A stretch of 64,000 bases of DNA from Atrina japonica. Taxonomy: Eukaryota > Mollusca > Bivalvia > Pterioida > Pinnidae. The stretch covers positions 72,001-136,000 of the forward strand of contig BROG01000539.1 in the NCBI GenBank assembly GCA_030159075.1, read 5' to 3'. The position numbers were made by a program, and so were the translations under genes. Under the pieces are notes generated by a model. That model worked only from the letters and a program-made list of their open reading frames with translations. It was not told the DNA's origin and ran no database searches. Positions 36,691 to 47,619 of this stretch are shown here, piece by piece (position 1 is the stretch's first letter; each line of letters opens with the position of its first letter).

Positions 36691-38140
36691 ATTGTTGATA
36701 GAATAACAATTGTGTGCCCAGCACTTTGAATGTATTTTGCACTATCTGTACTATCTTTCACATTAATGTTGAATTCAAGGCTGAAGACACACAGCATATA
36801 GTTAGGAATAATGCTACCTTGTAGTTAAGAACTAATTACTACTCTCCTATATAGAGAAATCCTTGATAATAATTGTAAAAAAAGATGTTCATTAAGATTT
36901 GCCAATCAGCTCCTTGTAGAGAGAAGTGGTTTACAATTACTACTGTCATAATCGTAAATTTACCTTATTACGTTTACGTCATATAGAATACATTGGCAAT
37001 AAGTTACTGTCATACAGCCAATAATGTAATGTAAAACATAAATAGAATGAGCAACTTTAAAACCTATGATGGTTTTTATGTTAAATCAATTGGAATAATA
37101 CTTTGCAAAAGCTAAATGCAAAATGCACAAGCTAAATGTTAAACTTTACATCATAAAACCCTGTGATTTTTCCATTGCCGTCTTTAATGGCATCCTCAAA
37201 TGCTAATGACTTTGTATTAAGAACTTTGATTGAAAATGCAACAAATTTCTATTCAAATTTTGTAATAAAATAGTGAAATCACCTATATAATTGTAAATCA
37301 ATCTAGCAATAAAACTAAAATAATGGAACTAAAAATAGCAGGAAATTACGATATCTTACTTGACTAAAAGACAAAAATCAGTGCGCATTCTCGTGTCTGT
37401 TTTCTTGTTTGGAGGATATGGAAAATAAAAGAAATATCCAAATCAAAACACTTCATACATCAAACTGTATGATCATGTAGACTCTGTCATTTTGCCCCAA
37501 TATTCAATGAAACTATCAATGGATTACCATGGTAACCAGTCATTTCAAAGATATTGGAGAGAGGCATTTTACAAATCAAAGTGAACTTGGACAGATTTAC
37601 AGCTAATATTGTTTGCAACTAGTTGAGGAGATGGAAGTGGGATTAGTAAATCTACAATTTACATGTGTCTACTATGGACTCTGTATGCATGCAGAAATCA
37701 ATTGAGAAAAAAACCCATTGATGCCTGATATGTAATTTCTGGTCTTGTGTGATACATAGCATGATAAGGAAATGAAATTCTTGAAAGTATCAATATCTTA
37801 ATTCTCTTTTCCAAAGTTTAGATAGCTAAGATAGATTTGGATGTTATGTTCATACCATAAATTTAACTAAAAGATCAAAAAAAAAATGACAGAAAAATAT
37901 GACTGATGCACAAATTCTCCTCACATACTGCTAAAAAATGTCCCATTACGATCTTAAAATATCTCTGGTACTGCTCAATATATAATGTATATAACACAGC
38001 TATGAACCAATTAAAACTTCAATGATAGTGCTAAGAAACTCTTTCCATCAACTTGCTAACAATCTTTCAGTTTCTCAGTGTACAAATGCACTTGTATGTG
38101 AATTCAGTTAACTTATGTGATACTGGTATTCCCATGCTGG
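36690..38140. other. No gene seen
   Basis: Unique AT-rich DNA between two minisatellite regions. Confidence 0.55.
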
Positions 38141-38975
38141 TGATCTCAATTAAATCTTGTGCTGCTGGTGAGTGATCTCAATTAAATCTTGTGCTGCTGG
38201 TGAGTGATCTCAATTAAATCTTGTGCTGCTAGTGAGTGATCTCAATTAAATCTTGTGCTGCTATGAATGATCTTTGCTGCTGCTAGTGAGTGATCTCAAT
38301 TAAATCTTGTGCTGCTGGTGAGTGATCTCAATTTAATCTTGTGCTGCTAGTGAGTGATCTCAATTAAATTTTGTGCTGCTGGTGAGTGATCTCAATTTAA
38401 TCTTGTGCTGCTAGTGAGTGATCTCAATTAAATTTTGTGCTGCTGGTGAGTGATCTCAATTAAATCTTGTGCTGCTGGTGAGTGATCTCAATTAAATCTT
38501 GTGCTGCTGGTGAGTGATCTCAATTAAATTTTGTGCTGCTGGTGAGTGATCTCAATTAAATTTTGTGCTGCTGGTGAGTGATCTCAATTAAATCTTGTGC
38601 TGCTAGTGAGTGATCTCAATTAAATTTTGTGCTGCTAGTGAGTGATCTCAATTAAATCTTGTGCTGCTGGTGAGTGATCTCTATTAAATCTTGTGCTGCT
38701 AGTGAATGATCTCAATTAAATCTTGTGCTGCTGGTGAGTGATCTCAATTCAATCTTGTGCTGCTAGTGAGTGATCTCAATTAAATTTTGTGCTGCTGGTG
38801 AGTGATCTCATTAAATCTTGTGCTGCTAGTGAGTGATCTCAATTAAATCTTGTGCTGCTGGTGAGTGATCTCAATTAAATCTTGTGCTGCTGGTGAGTGA
38901 TCTCAATTAAATTTTGTGCTGCTGGTGAGTGATCTCAATTAAATCTTGTGCTGCTGGTGAGTGATCTCAATACAA
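38140..38975. repeat. 32-bp minisatellite, about 26 copies
   Basis: The unit contains TGCTGCTGGTGAGTGATCTC and AATTAAATCTTG. Variation is mostly GGTGAG against AGTGAG and ATCTTG against ATTTTG; one broken unit lies near 38260. Confidence 0.96.
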
Positions 38976-40180
38976 GAAAAAACGCAAAGAGTAATAAAAA
39001 TAGAATGTAACTTCAAATAGCACGTCGTTATTGGACATTTGGTAATCTTCGTAAGAATTAGCGAAAGTTAATGTGTAATGGCCAGAATGATATCAAACAA
39101 ATATTACGGGTTACGTTTGGCAAGTCTGGAGCAATTATAAAACATTACATAAAATGGGTATGTAATTTTTTCCATCCACGACAGCTCATATCACTTTAAT
39201 CCCTGTATTAGTACTCATGTACTGTTACTTTTTAAATGTGATTTCTGTCTGCTTAATATGTACTGTTAAAACCAATAGTCGCATACATGTATGGCCTATA
39301 ATCTCAATCTACACTAATACTACTGTGATTTCAGTTATTAATTATACGACTTATTGTATAGCATTATCACACATTATAGAATAACACCTATTTCAGACAT
39401 TACTAAAAGGTTATGAATTTTCCTTTCTGATTAAGATATCAGAATTCTGACAATTACCGGTAGTACATATTTCACATGCTCATCTATCTAATTTTTATTA
39501 TCTTGATAATCATAAAATGCTAAAAATATCAAATTTTTTATATAACCTGAATTTATTACAGCAGTTTTATCAATCTTCTCACATTCTAGTATAGGATAAA
39601 TAAAATTCATTTCTTAATACATTACACCTAATGTATAAACATTTATTGTTGATTGACTTGTAAATTTCAATGTTTCAATATAGAGCTTCATGTTTTGATC
39701 TTACACAAACAATTTCAGATCTAAACTTTCTTCTCCATGAATTTTCACCGAAAAATCCAATATCTCAAACAACCTAGTCATATTTCACAGATCTCCAGAC
39801 CTTGGCCTCTTCCGGCATTATATTGCTCATGGTTTATATGTACAAAATGTAAAAGGTCTCAGCTGATCTGCTTATAATCATGGCTTTCAAATATTTGAAC
39901 ATTTTGCATTACCTTGGTTATTTTATGCAAATCTACACACTGTCATTTAATTTTATACAAAAGCACTGCAGATGTCTAATGATGCATGTAACTTTATTAT
40001 GTAATGAAATTTATGAGGATAAAAAGATGAATAAAAGCAGAGATTGCATATAATTAGTAATACTTGCATCTTGTTTTGTTCCACATGACATCTACTTTTT
40101 TAACCAATGTAGTATTATCTCTGCCATGCTTTGAATTTGAATTTTAAATGTTGTCTTGACACTATCAACAACTTTTCAAT
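38975..40180. other. No gene seen; small CpG cluster at its left end
   Basis: About seven CpG fall within 38985-39130 beside the 32-bp array, unusual for this part of the window. The remainder is CpG-poor unique sequence. Confidence 0.5.
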
Positions 40181-40407
40181 TATGTGGTGGCCACCAGATT
40201 TTAGTGGTGGAGAGAACCTGGTTACAATGTAACCAGGAAGAAACCACTGAACTGGCTTTCTGCATTAGTAAACTGCCAAACTTTCTCACAAACTAAGCTT
40301 AGGCTCCAATGAGACATAAACCTGTGCTGACAAATGGTGAGAGACTTCAAGGTTCAAAGTGCAACCACTCATATGGATGCTCTAACCACTCAGCCATTGA
40401 AGCCCGC
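40181..40407 (-). mobile_element. tRNA-derived SINE, family 2, copy
   Basis: The minus strand begins with a head containing CAATGGCTGAGTGGTTAGAG (A box). The body includes GAAAGTTTGGCAGTTTAC, TGGTTACATTGTAACCAGG and a CTCCACCACTAAAATCTGG end. The B-box region has diverged. Older than the family 1 copies. Confidence 0.72.
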
Positions 40408-40630
40408 TACCATGCTGGATTTTCCTTTACCAACTTTCACTGTCAATGCTTTTCATAATTTAAATGATCAATAAATTCTTTAGTTGTTTAGTTAATATCG
40501 TTTGACATTATAATTAATAAAACTAGACAATATTTTCATGTCTTTGTATTCCGGGGAAAAAAATTAAGACAAACTGAGGTCCTCATCTAGAGTATCCCCT
40601 CCAATCATAGATTCTCCCCTAATTGTAATA

Positions 40631-40889
40631 GACCCTTTCATGTTAACTGCATTCCTATACTTATATCACCTGCACATAAACACTTCTGTCTTCGTGGTAT
40701 AAAGAGGTTTTGTACCCAACACTAATCATACCCAATCGAATACAAATCATACACAGGGAACAATTTGTCTTTCATCTGTTACTATTTGTCTTGGGTACAA
40801 AATGTCTTGGACATGAAGCTTCTTGATACCACTCTGAAGTGTTTGTGTGCAGGTGAGATTAGTAGAAACACAGTTATCGTGAAAGCGTG
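40631..40889. mobile_element. Palindromic MITE, family Q, copy 2
   Basis: Matches copy 1 end to end with more divergence: GACCCTTTCATGTTAACTGC at the left, AACACAGTTATCGTGAAAGC near the right, and the shared interior TTTGTCTTGGGTA. TA-flanked, 259 bp. Confidence 0.68.
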
Positions 40890-41764
40890 TATTCCTAACT
40901 TATGAAATTTGGAGAAAAAAAACATGATGTACATTATTATATATATAAATTTAACTATCAAGCAGTTTTGTATACAACAATAAACAACGGAAATGAAAAT
41001 CAATGGCTATAAATTTCTCTGTAACTGGGCAGGTAAACCAAGACAGGCTACAATCAATTTCAGCATCCTGTATTGATGCACACTTTTCTACTTCATAAAA
41101 ACCAACAAATTCAATTAAAGGAAATCTCCAAATAAAGGAAATATTGTTTTATCAGTAATGTGCAACCAACCATCTGTCTTATCAATTTTATAGGAAATAA
41201 TTAACAGCTAAAATTGATCTGAATAATAATAATTTTCTGCTGAATATTGATCAGATGAACATTTTACAGAACCAGAATTATACGGATGGTAGAAATCAAA
41301 CAAATACACATTTCTGTGGCTTGCCTTAAGGTAACATCAAACACTTCCCCCATTATGGTGTTTTAATTTAAGCATGGCCATATTATTAATGGTAATCTAT
41401 ACGCAAACACTGTTTAAAGAGAAATCCACTAAACTAAGCAAATTAAAGAGTTTGGAAAAGAAGAATATTTAAGCAAGTGAATCATTATTTTTTTCTGTGA
41501 AATTTGTAATACCAATTCTTTTAAAGATAATATTATTTTTAATGATACTATTTATTCTACACTGACATATCATCTTCAAATGTTCTTCAGTCTGCAAGTA
41601 CAAATACCATACAAGAATCACTTTGATAATCAAATACCATACATGTATGTGTCAAAATGATTTCATTCTAGTAACATGACCTCAACACAACCATGTACTA
41701 ACTGTCTGGGGCTCAAAGCAAATTAAAGTTCAGGATAACAATTCAGTTACTCAAAATACTCAGA

Positions 41765-42330
41765 TATGGGATGTTAACCGATTAAGATTTTATCTTCTGA
41801 GATGATTGAAAAACAATTATACGATTCACATGGGGATTGTTTCTGCAAAGTTTAGTTAAAATTGGTCCATTGGTGATTAAAGAAGTTAAAAAAATGTTAA
41901 ATGTAAATGACAGATGATAGACAGAGTAAAACACATGAAGACAGACGAAAGACAATAGAAACTTTGTCACAATGATCTCCAGATAATTCCTAGCAACTTT
42001 CCAATATATCTTGGGTGTAAAAAACTCAATCAATTTTGACAATTTGAGTATAAATATGTCATTTGTATTACAGAGTACCCTATGTCATTTGGAGCACTCC
42101 CTTGTGGTTTATTTATGAGTTTTTGTTTACATTTGCAAACTTTTTAAAAATTGACTTAAAAATTTGGAGAGATATCTGATCATTGGTTCATGAGAAGAAG
42201 TCAAAACTATCTAAATGTTAACAACATATGCCCGACAGCACATGACGACAGACAAAAGACAATGGAATGGGTCACCATGAGTGATGAGCAATTGGCTCAA
42301 ATAACAGTACAGTATACACACATCCCTCCC
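41765..42330 (+). repeat. Dispersed repeat related to 51780-52060
   Basis: Shares CAATATATCTTGGGTGTAAAAAACTCAATCA-like text, a CATTTGCAAACTTT segment, GATCATTGGTTCATGAGAAG and two short repeated modules (ACGACAGACAAAAGACAATGG near 42242 and ACAGACGAAAGACAATAG near 41940). Open frames of 64-86 codons across it look incidental. Confidence 0.45.
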
Positions 42331-42334
42331 AGCA

Positions 42335-44300
42335 CAACTGAAATAAGGCTTAGTTTTACTAACAAAGTTATACACAAAAGTTAAAGCACAACATGTCCCA
42401 ACTGAAAGATATTCTGGTGGGATATCTGTAAAGAAACTGTAGGGAAAAATGACAGTATATAGTTACTACTTTCGTAGAGCTTAACGTTTTACTAATAAAA
42501 TAAAATCATCATTAAGGAAGTAAAGTGATGTTCTTTTATTGAATATTGAATCATAAATCAAAAAGGAATTTTCCTAACTGAAAGCTGCAGACATTAATTA
42601 GTTCTTGTCATCGGTGAACACAGCCTACAGATACTGTGGACTTTAACTAAAATTATATCATATACATGCCTGCCAGGAGATTTACATGTAACAGACTTAC
42701 ATCATGTCAAAAGTACTTAAATCAACAGGATAGAAATATCTATCAAAGTAAGTCTGGCGCTACAGCATATAAAACATTATATATCTTCTTTCAATATTTC
42801 CATCATAAACTCTTAGACTGAGCTGTTTGAGATGCAAATGTGTACATTGTAGATTATGACTAAAAGCAAAATAAATGTATGTCCCAAATATCTCTCTGAT
42901 TATAAATATTCCTTAAAAACAACAATGTCATATTTCTGATCACTTATTTTGCCGCAAAAAATTAATAAGCAGTTTCACATGTAATCGATACTATATACAC
43001 TTTTTCAGATAACTTTATCGTAAAACTAAGTGTTATATCAGTTACAATGGGAGGGTGTGTATAATGATTACATGAAGTATGACCACATGTTGAGAAATAC
43101 TAACCTACTAAAAGTTAAAAAAAATTACTTTGTTCAAGGGAGTTATAAGTAAGTTGGGTACAACAAAAAGGTAGCTGGAACTTCAGCTTTGATACTAGAT
43201 CCAAATAATTTTACATTTAGTCCAATGAACAGTCTGTCAAGTTTATTTTTGTTACAGATATTTTAGACTAAGCCAATCTGGCTAAAAAGTAAGCTAGTCA
43301 AATGAAAACACAAATGATGAATATTTAATCATTTTAAAAGTATTATCATAGTGTTATGTTTCCAATAACATGCATAAGAATATCAATTATATAGAAAATG
43401 TAATTCTCTAGAAACAAGAACTATTTCTAAATATAGAACCTTTTCTATTCAAAATGAAACAAGAGGTCTTATGAGCTTAAATGGTCCTCAATATTTAATG
43501 GCCCCCCAGTAATATCAGTGTACATTGTTAAACTATGAATCTAGTAAGGAGTACATGTCTATGTGCTGAACTGGAAGTAACAAAACTTGATCAGGTTTCT
43601 GAACACTCCTGGGAAGTGTAAAACAAATTGATCTATTTGTGTTTCAGTTTCAACTTCAAATTGTTCAAGTTCAGGGACAATGAACAAAGAACACAGATGG
43701 ATGAAAACGGAAATTTGTCAAACCTGAATGTTTCAAAAATTACTGTAAAACATTGGAAATCTTACTTTTTAAAATCTATTTTCAAAAAATTATACAATAG
43801 GTTTCTGATAATATATAAATATGATAAAAGCAGTACATTATTTTCTGTCCAAACAAGTAAAACAGATTTTGTTAGTTACCAACAAAACTTTCTTTCTGAT
43901 GTTGAGTCAAAGTATAAGTATGTAGAAAAAGTATCTGAAATTGAATATAGTGCACATCACAGTGCTGTTATGATTTTTTTTAGATATATTCCACTCTTAT
44001 CAATTTCAATCTTTCAATCCTATTGAAATAAGTGGCATTTTGATGGTTTTAGGTATCGTTCTTGTGACTTTAACAGTCATTCTAGTTATACAGTGATTCC
44101 GTGGACTAAAATTTTAAATAAGGGTTGTCATCCTTAAAACATAAATCCTTTCAGTAAGTTATACAGTTTATGTACAAAATGTGTGACAACAGACACCAGC
44201 AGACAATGACAGATTGCAATACATTTTTGAGTCTTAGACTCAGATGTATGTTTAAAAAATACTCATATCCTAATAACATGATCTCGATTGTTTTTTTTTT
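42335..44300. other. No recognised gene; one 132-codon frame
   Basis: A plus-strand frame at 43628-44026 (middle part MDENGNLSNLNVSKITVKHW) is the longest here outside tandem arrays. It has no recognised domain, and a stretch resembling dispersed repeat precedes it. Probably incidental. Confidence 0.45.
43448..43625 (+). repeat. Diverged head of the AGAGGCC-type dispersed repeat
   Basis: Begins ACAAGAGGTCTTATGAGCTT and includes CTGAACACTCCTGGGAAGTG. Similarity to the other two heads is limited to the first 25-30 bases. Confidence 0.3.
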
Positions 44301-44311
44301 TTTTCATAATA

Positions 44312-44488
44312 TTGTGGAACCTGTCTTGAGAGACCATTGTCATAAAAATACTTGTGTTGGAGAACATGATCAAAACCACTTGAATCAATAATCCATTAAT
44401 AAATAAAACCTGTTATGAGAGACTACCTGTCTTGTAAGACCACATTTCAGTGGTTAAAGGGATGGTCTTTTTAAGACAGGCTCCATTG
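44312..44488. mobile_element. MITE related to family P
   Basis: TA-flanked element of 177 bp. The left end reads TTGTGGAACCTGTCTTGAGA. The reverse complement of the right end reads CAATGGAGCCTGTCTTAAAA. Terminal repeats of about 25 bases with a different interior from family P. Confidence 0.6.
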
Positions 44489-44545
44489 TATTACAATATC
44501 ATGAGCTGATTTAAAACTAATTCTAATGTTTTCATTTAGTACATA

Positions 44546-44734
44546 CAGTGATACTTGTATATAAAGACCCCCACCCCGGTAGGAACACAACAATACCAGG
44601 CTTTATGGGGAGGCAGTATTTATAAAGAGGTTGATTTGTACACAAATGGTACTATTGGGGAAAGCAAAAACAAAAATGGTTTTTGTAATTAGGTGGTCTT
44701 TATACACAGGTGGTCGTTAAAGCAGGTTTTATAG
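44546..44734. mobile_element. Family P MITE, copy 6
   Basis: Starts CAGTGATACTTGTATATAAA after TA and ends GCAGGTTTTATAG before TA. The interior has GTACACAAATGGTACTATT, shared exactly with copy 5. 189 bp. Confidence 0.68.
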
Positions 44735-45234
44735 TAGACACCTAAATCAGACCATCACAAAGTTTTGTAGAGTTCAGTAAATCCAATGATGTAAATTTTT
44801 GACACTTTACACCAATGCAATCATTGATTCCATTAGATGTGGTGAAAACACCTACAGAAAAGCTCATTTAGCTTTAATTCAATTCTTTAAATGACAAAAA
44901 ATGCTAAAGATTGAAAATTGTCAATTACAGCAGCAGTTCCAATATATCAATTTCAAAGCCTAGTGATTTAGTTAATGCATTTCCACAAGAATTCCTATTT
45001 GCCTATTTTTTGCCTTTTTTAAAATTCTAATGTCTATTTATCTTTATAAACAATCCTGTTGAATTAGCATGGATTGACATTTGATTATTCTGAAACACAA
45101 AATTTCAATTCTCAATTTATACCCATATCTAAACACAAGCATCAATTCTTTCCCATTTCTTTTTGAAATAATACAATTTTACGGCAAATAACAAACAGGT
45201 TATACAACTTATATCTATGTCTCTTAATCTAATG

Positions 45235-45800
45235 TTGGAGTGAGGGTGTGCTTACTGTGGGATGTTGGAGTGAGGGGGAGCCAGCTTTGGGATGTTGGAG
45301 TAAGGGGGTGCCTACAGTGGGATGATGGAGTGAGGGGTTGCATACTGTGGGACATTGGAATGAGGGGATGCCTACTGTGGGATGTTGCTGTGAGGGGGTG
45401 CCTACTGTGGGATGTTGCTGTGAGGGGGTGCCTACTGTGGGATATTGGTGTGAGGGGATGCCTGCTGTAGGATGTTGGTGTGAGGATGTGCCTACTCTGT
45501 AATGTTGGTGTGAGGGATGCCTGCCGTGGGATGTTAGAGTGAGGATGTGCCTACTGTGAGATGATGGTGTGAGGAGGTGTCTACTGTGGGATGTTGGTGT
45601 GATAGGCTACCTTCTGTGGGACGTTGGTGTGAGGATGTGCATACTGTGGAATGTTGGTGTGAGGGGTGCCTACTGTGGGATGTTGGTGTGAAGATGTGCC
45701 CATTGTGGGATGTTGGTATAAAGGGATGTATACTGTGGGATGTTGGAATGAGGGGATGCCTACTGTGGGATGTTGGAGTTAGGGGGTACCTACTGTGAGA
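45235..45800. repeat. 30-bp minisatellite, about 19 copies
   Basis: The unit contains GGATGTTGGTGTGAGGGGGT and GCCTACTGTG. It is G-rich on the plus strand. The period divides by three, so RGCLLWDVGV-type repeat frames appear; these are not considered a protein. Confidence 0.95.
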
Positions 45801-47495
45801 GGTAACTGGAGTACCCAGAGAAAAACATGTCAGTTACACTTCTGAGACAGTTCACATATACATATATCATGATTCAGCCTGGAACAAACACTGTGCATGT
45901 CTCAAAGAGTAGACACTTCAATGTAGCAAAGCATGGTTACAGTTCTAAATAGTTCACACATATCATGATAAGAATAGGCATGTAACAAGTGTTCAAAAGT
46001 ACTCACTAAACACATCAACATATATTTGTTCAAATGTGTAATGTTAAGAGATGTCTCTGTAGATTATGAAAAAATTTCCCTGGGCCCTTAACAGAAAAAT
46101 TGATTATATTCTAGATTAAATATATCTCTGGAATTTGACTGATAAAACATACTGGTTTAGTGTTGAAAAAAGGAATTTTCAAAAATACAGCAGAATCTTG
46201 TTGTCTCAAAGTTCAAGGGACCTCCTCTATTCCTTTGAGGTATCAGAATTCGAGATTACTGAAATTTAATTACCGTTTACTTATCTATCAATCAAAATCA
46301 GGACTGGCTGTTCAACTTCAATATACAACCAAAATTTCAACTCATCCGATTTCAACATTATAAGTTTTTCGTGTAAATGCTCGAATACAAAGATACATTT
46401 ACATCAGATTTTGTATGGTGAACTTCAAGAATCTATTATTTTAAGGAATAAGAGAATGGTGGAACATTTTTAAAACACTTACACACAATGGATTCTTTAT
46501 ATTTATAATAAAATAGCTATTCTGGTCATTATCTACAGTGTATGGTATAAGGGTAAAGAGAGACAACTCTTATATGTCGAGATAACATAACCCAAATAAT
46601 TCAGTCCCTCGGTCTCTACAGTAACATCTGAATGCATAAACAATCAGAATGCATCAACCAGATGAAATATTTACTGTGTCAGATTGTGACATCATAGTAA
46701 TTTAAGTCAAAATTCTGTGATGTTGCATAGACTATATATATACATTGTATATATATATATATTTCACAATATTTGATTTTTCAAATCACTGGTAAATGAA
46801 AGTTGTGATTTATCATAACTCATTTGTAAAAATACAACTGTATACCTATCATTCATTTGCAGTTCAATATATATTATCCGTTTTTTCGAGGATAAATATC
46901 TTCAACAGCTAGCAATAACCATATTTGTAACAAGCGGATGGTAATGCTGGATATCACAATCTTCAGTTTGTTTCCTGTGATTGGTCCAATACAATTTGTA
47001 TTGGGGGTGACGTGTTTTATCAATATTTTGCCTTCAAGCCCTCTGGGCGACCCTGGACAGAAGAGCTAGTCATTGTAATTATTCGAGTTAAATACAACAA
47101 AGATATGAGTCCCAAAGTTATATCAGAGTTATCTCCCTTTCTTTACTTTTGAAAGTTAAATTGCTGGTACAACTTTAATACATTTTTATTTATCATTTTC
47201 AGTAAGTTTAAATTAAAAATATATCCTTTAGAAGTCTACATTATGTAGTTGATTTACATGCAATATGAATTACAAGTTATAAATGTTCTTCTCATTTACA
47301 CATTAGCACCTGTCTCTAAATCATAAATATCACTAGTTCTGAGACTGCTTGAAACTTATTTTTATACATCTCAGCTGCATAAATATTTCAAAGTTCATCC
47401 TACTTATGACATTTTCTATCAAGAAAGAGTCTTAGTTGCTTTCTTACTCTTTCAAATATCAGTTCTAGCTACTAGATTCTTAACATAAGTAATTA
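45800..47495. other. No gene seen
   Basis: 46186-46262 resembles one end of a MITE (CAGCAGAATCTTGTTGTCTC). A (TA)n tract lies near 46735-46762. 47110-47150 and 53010-53035 share AAGTTATATCAGAGTTATCT, a short dispersed repeat. Confidence 0.5.
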
Positions 47496-47600
47496 CTTAC
47501 CTGGTTTCAAGATTTGTAATTACTTACCTGATTTCAAGATTTGTAATTACTTACCTGGTTTCTAGATTTGTAAATACTTACCTGGTCTCTAGATTTAAGG
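47495..47600. repeat. 27-bp tandem repeat carrying splice-donor sequence, four copies
   Basis: On the minus strand each unit ends in CCAG or TCAG followed by GTAAGTA. GT dinucleotides lie at 47581-47580, 47554-47553, 47527-47526 and 47500-47499, exactly 27 bases apart. Confidence 0.88.
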
Positions 47601-47614
47601 TACTGCATTTTTCC
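47582..47614 (-). other. Candidate 33-base microexon with repeated donors
   Basis: The acceptor CAGCTTCCTCACTAG and a perfect donor CCAG|GTAAGT bound 33 bases that are open in two frames. In phase with the 52636-52708 candidate it reads through without a stop. The donor is repeated three more times downstream at 27-base steps. No homology is recognised. Confidence 0.22.
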
Positions 47615-47619
47615 CTAGT

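Noticed and set aside
35808..36797. Serine/glutamine/histidine-rich frames of 90-134 codons
   Set aside because: Translation of the 24-bp and 16-bp minisatellites; no signal peptide, splice sites or non-repeat domain.
45240..45798. RGCLLWDVGV repeat frames
   Set aside because: Translation of a 30-bp G-rich minisatellite; frames change where the period slips.
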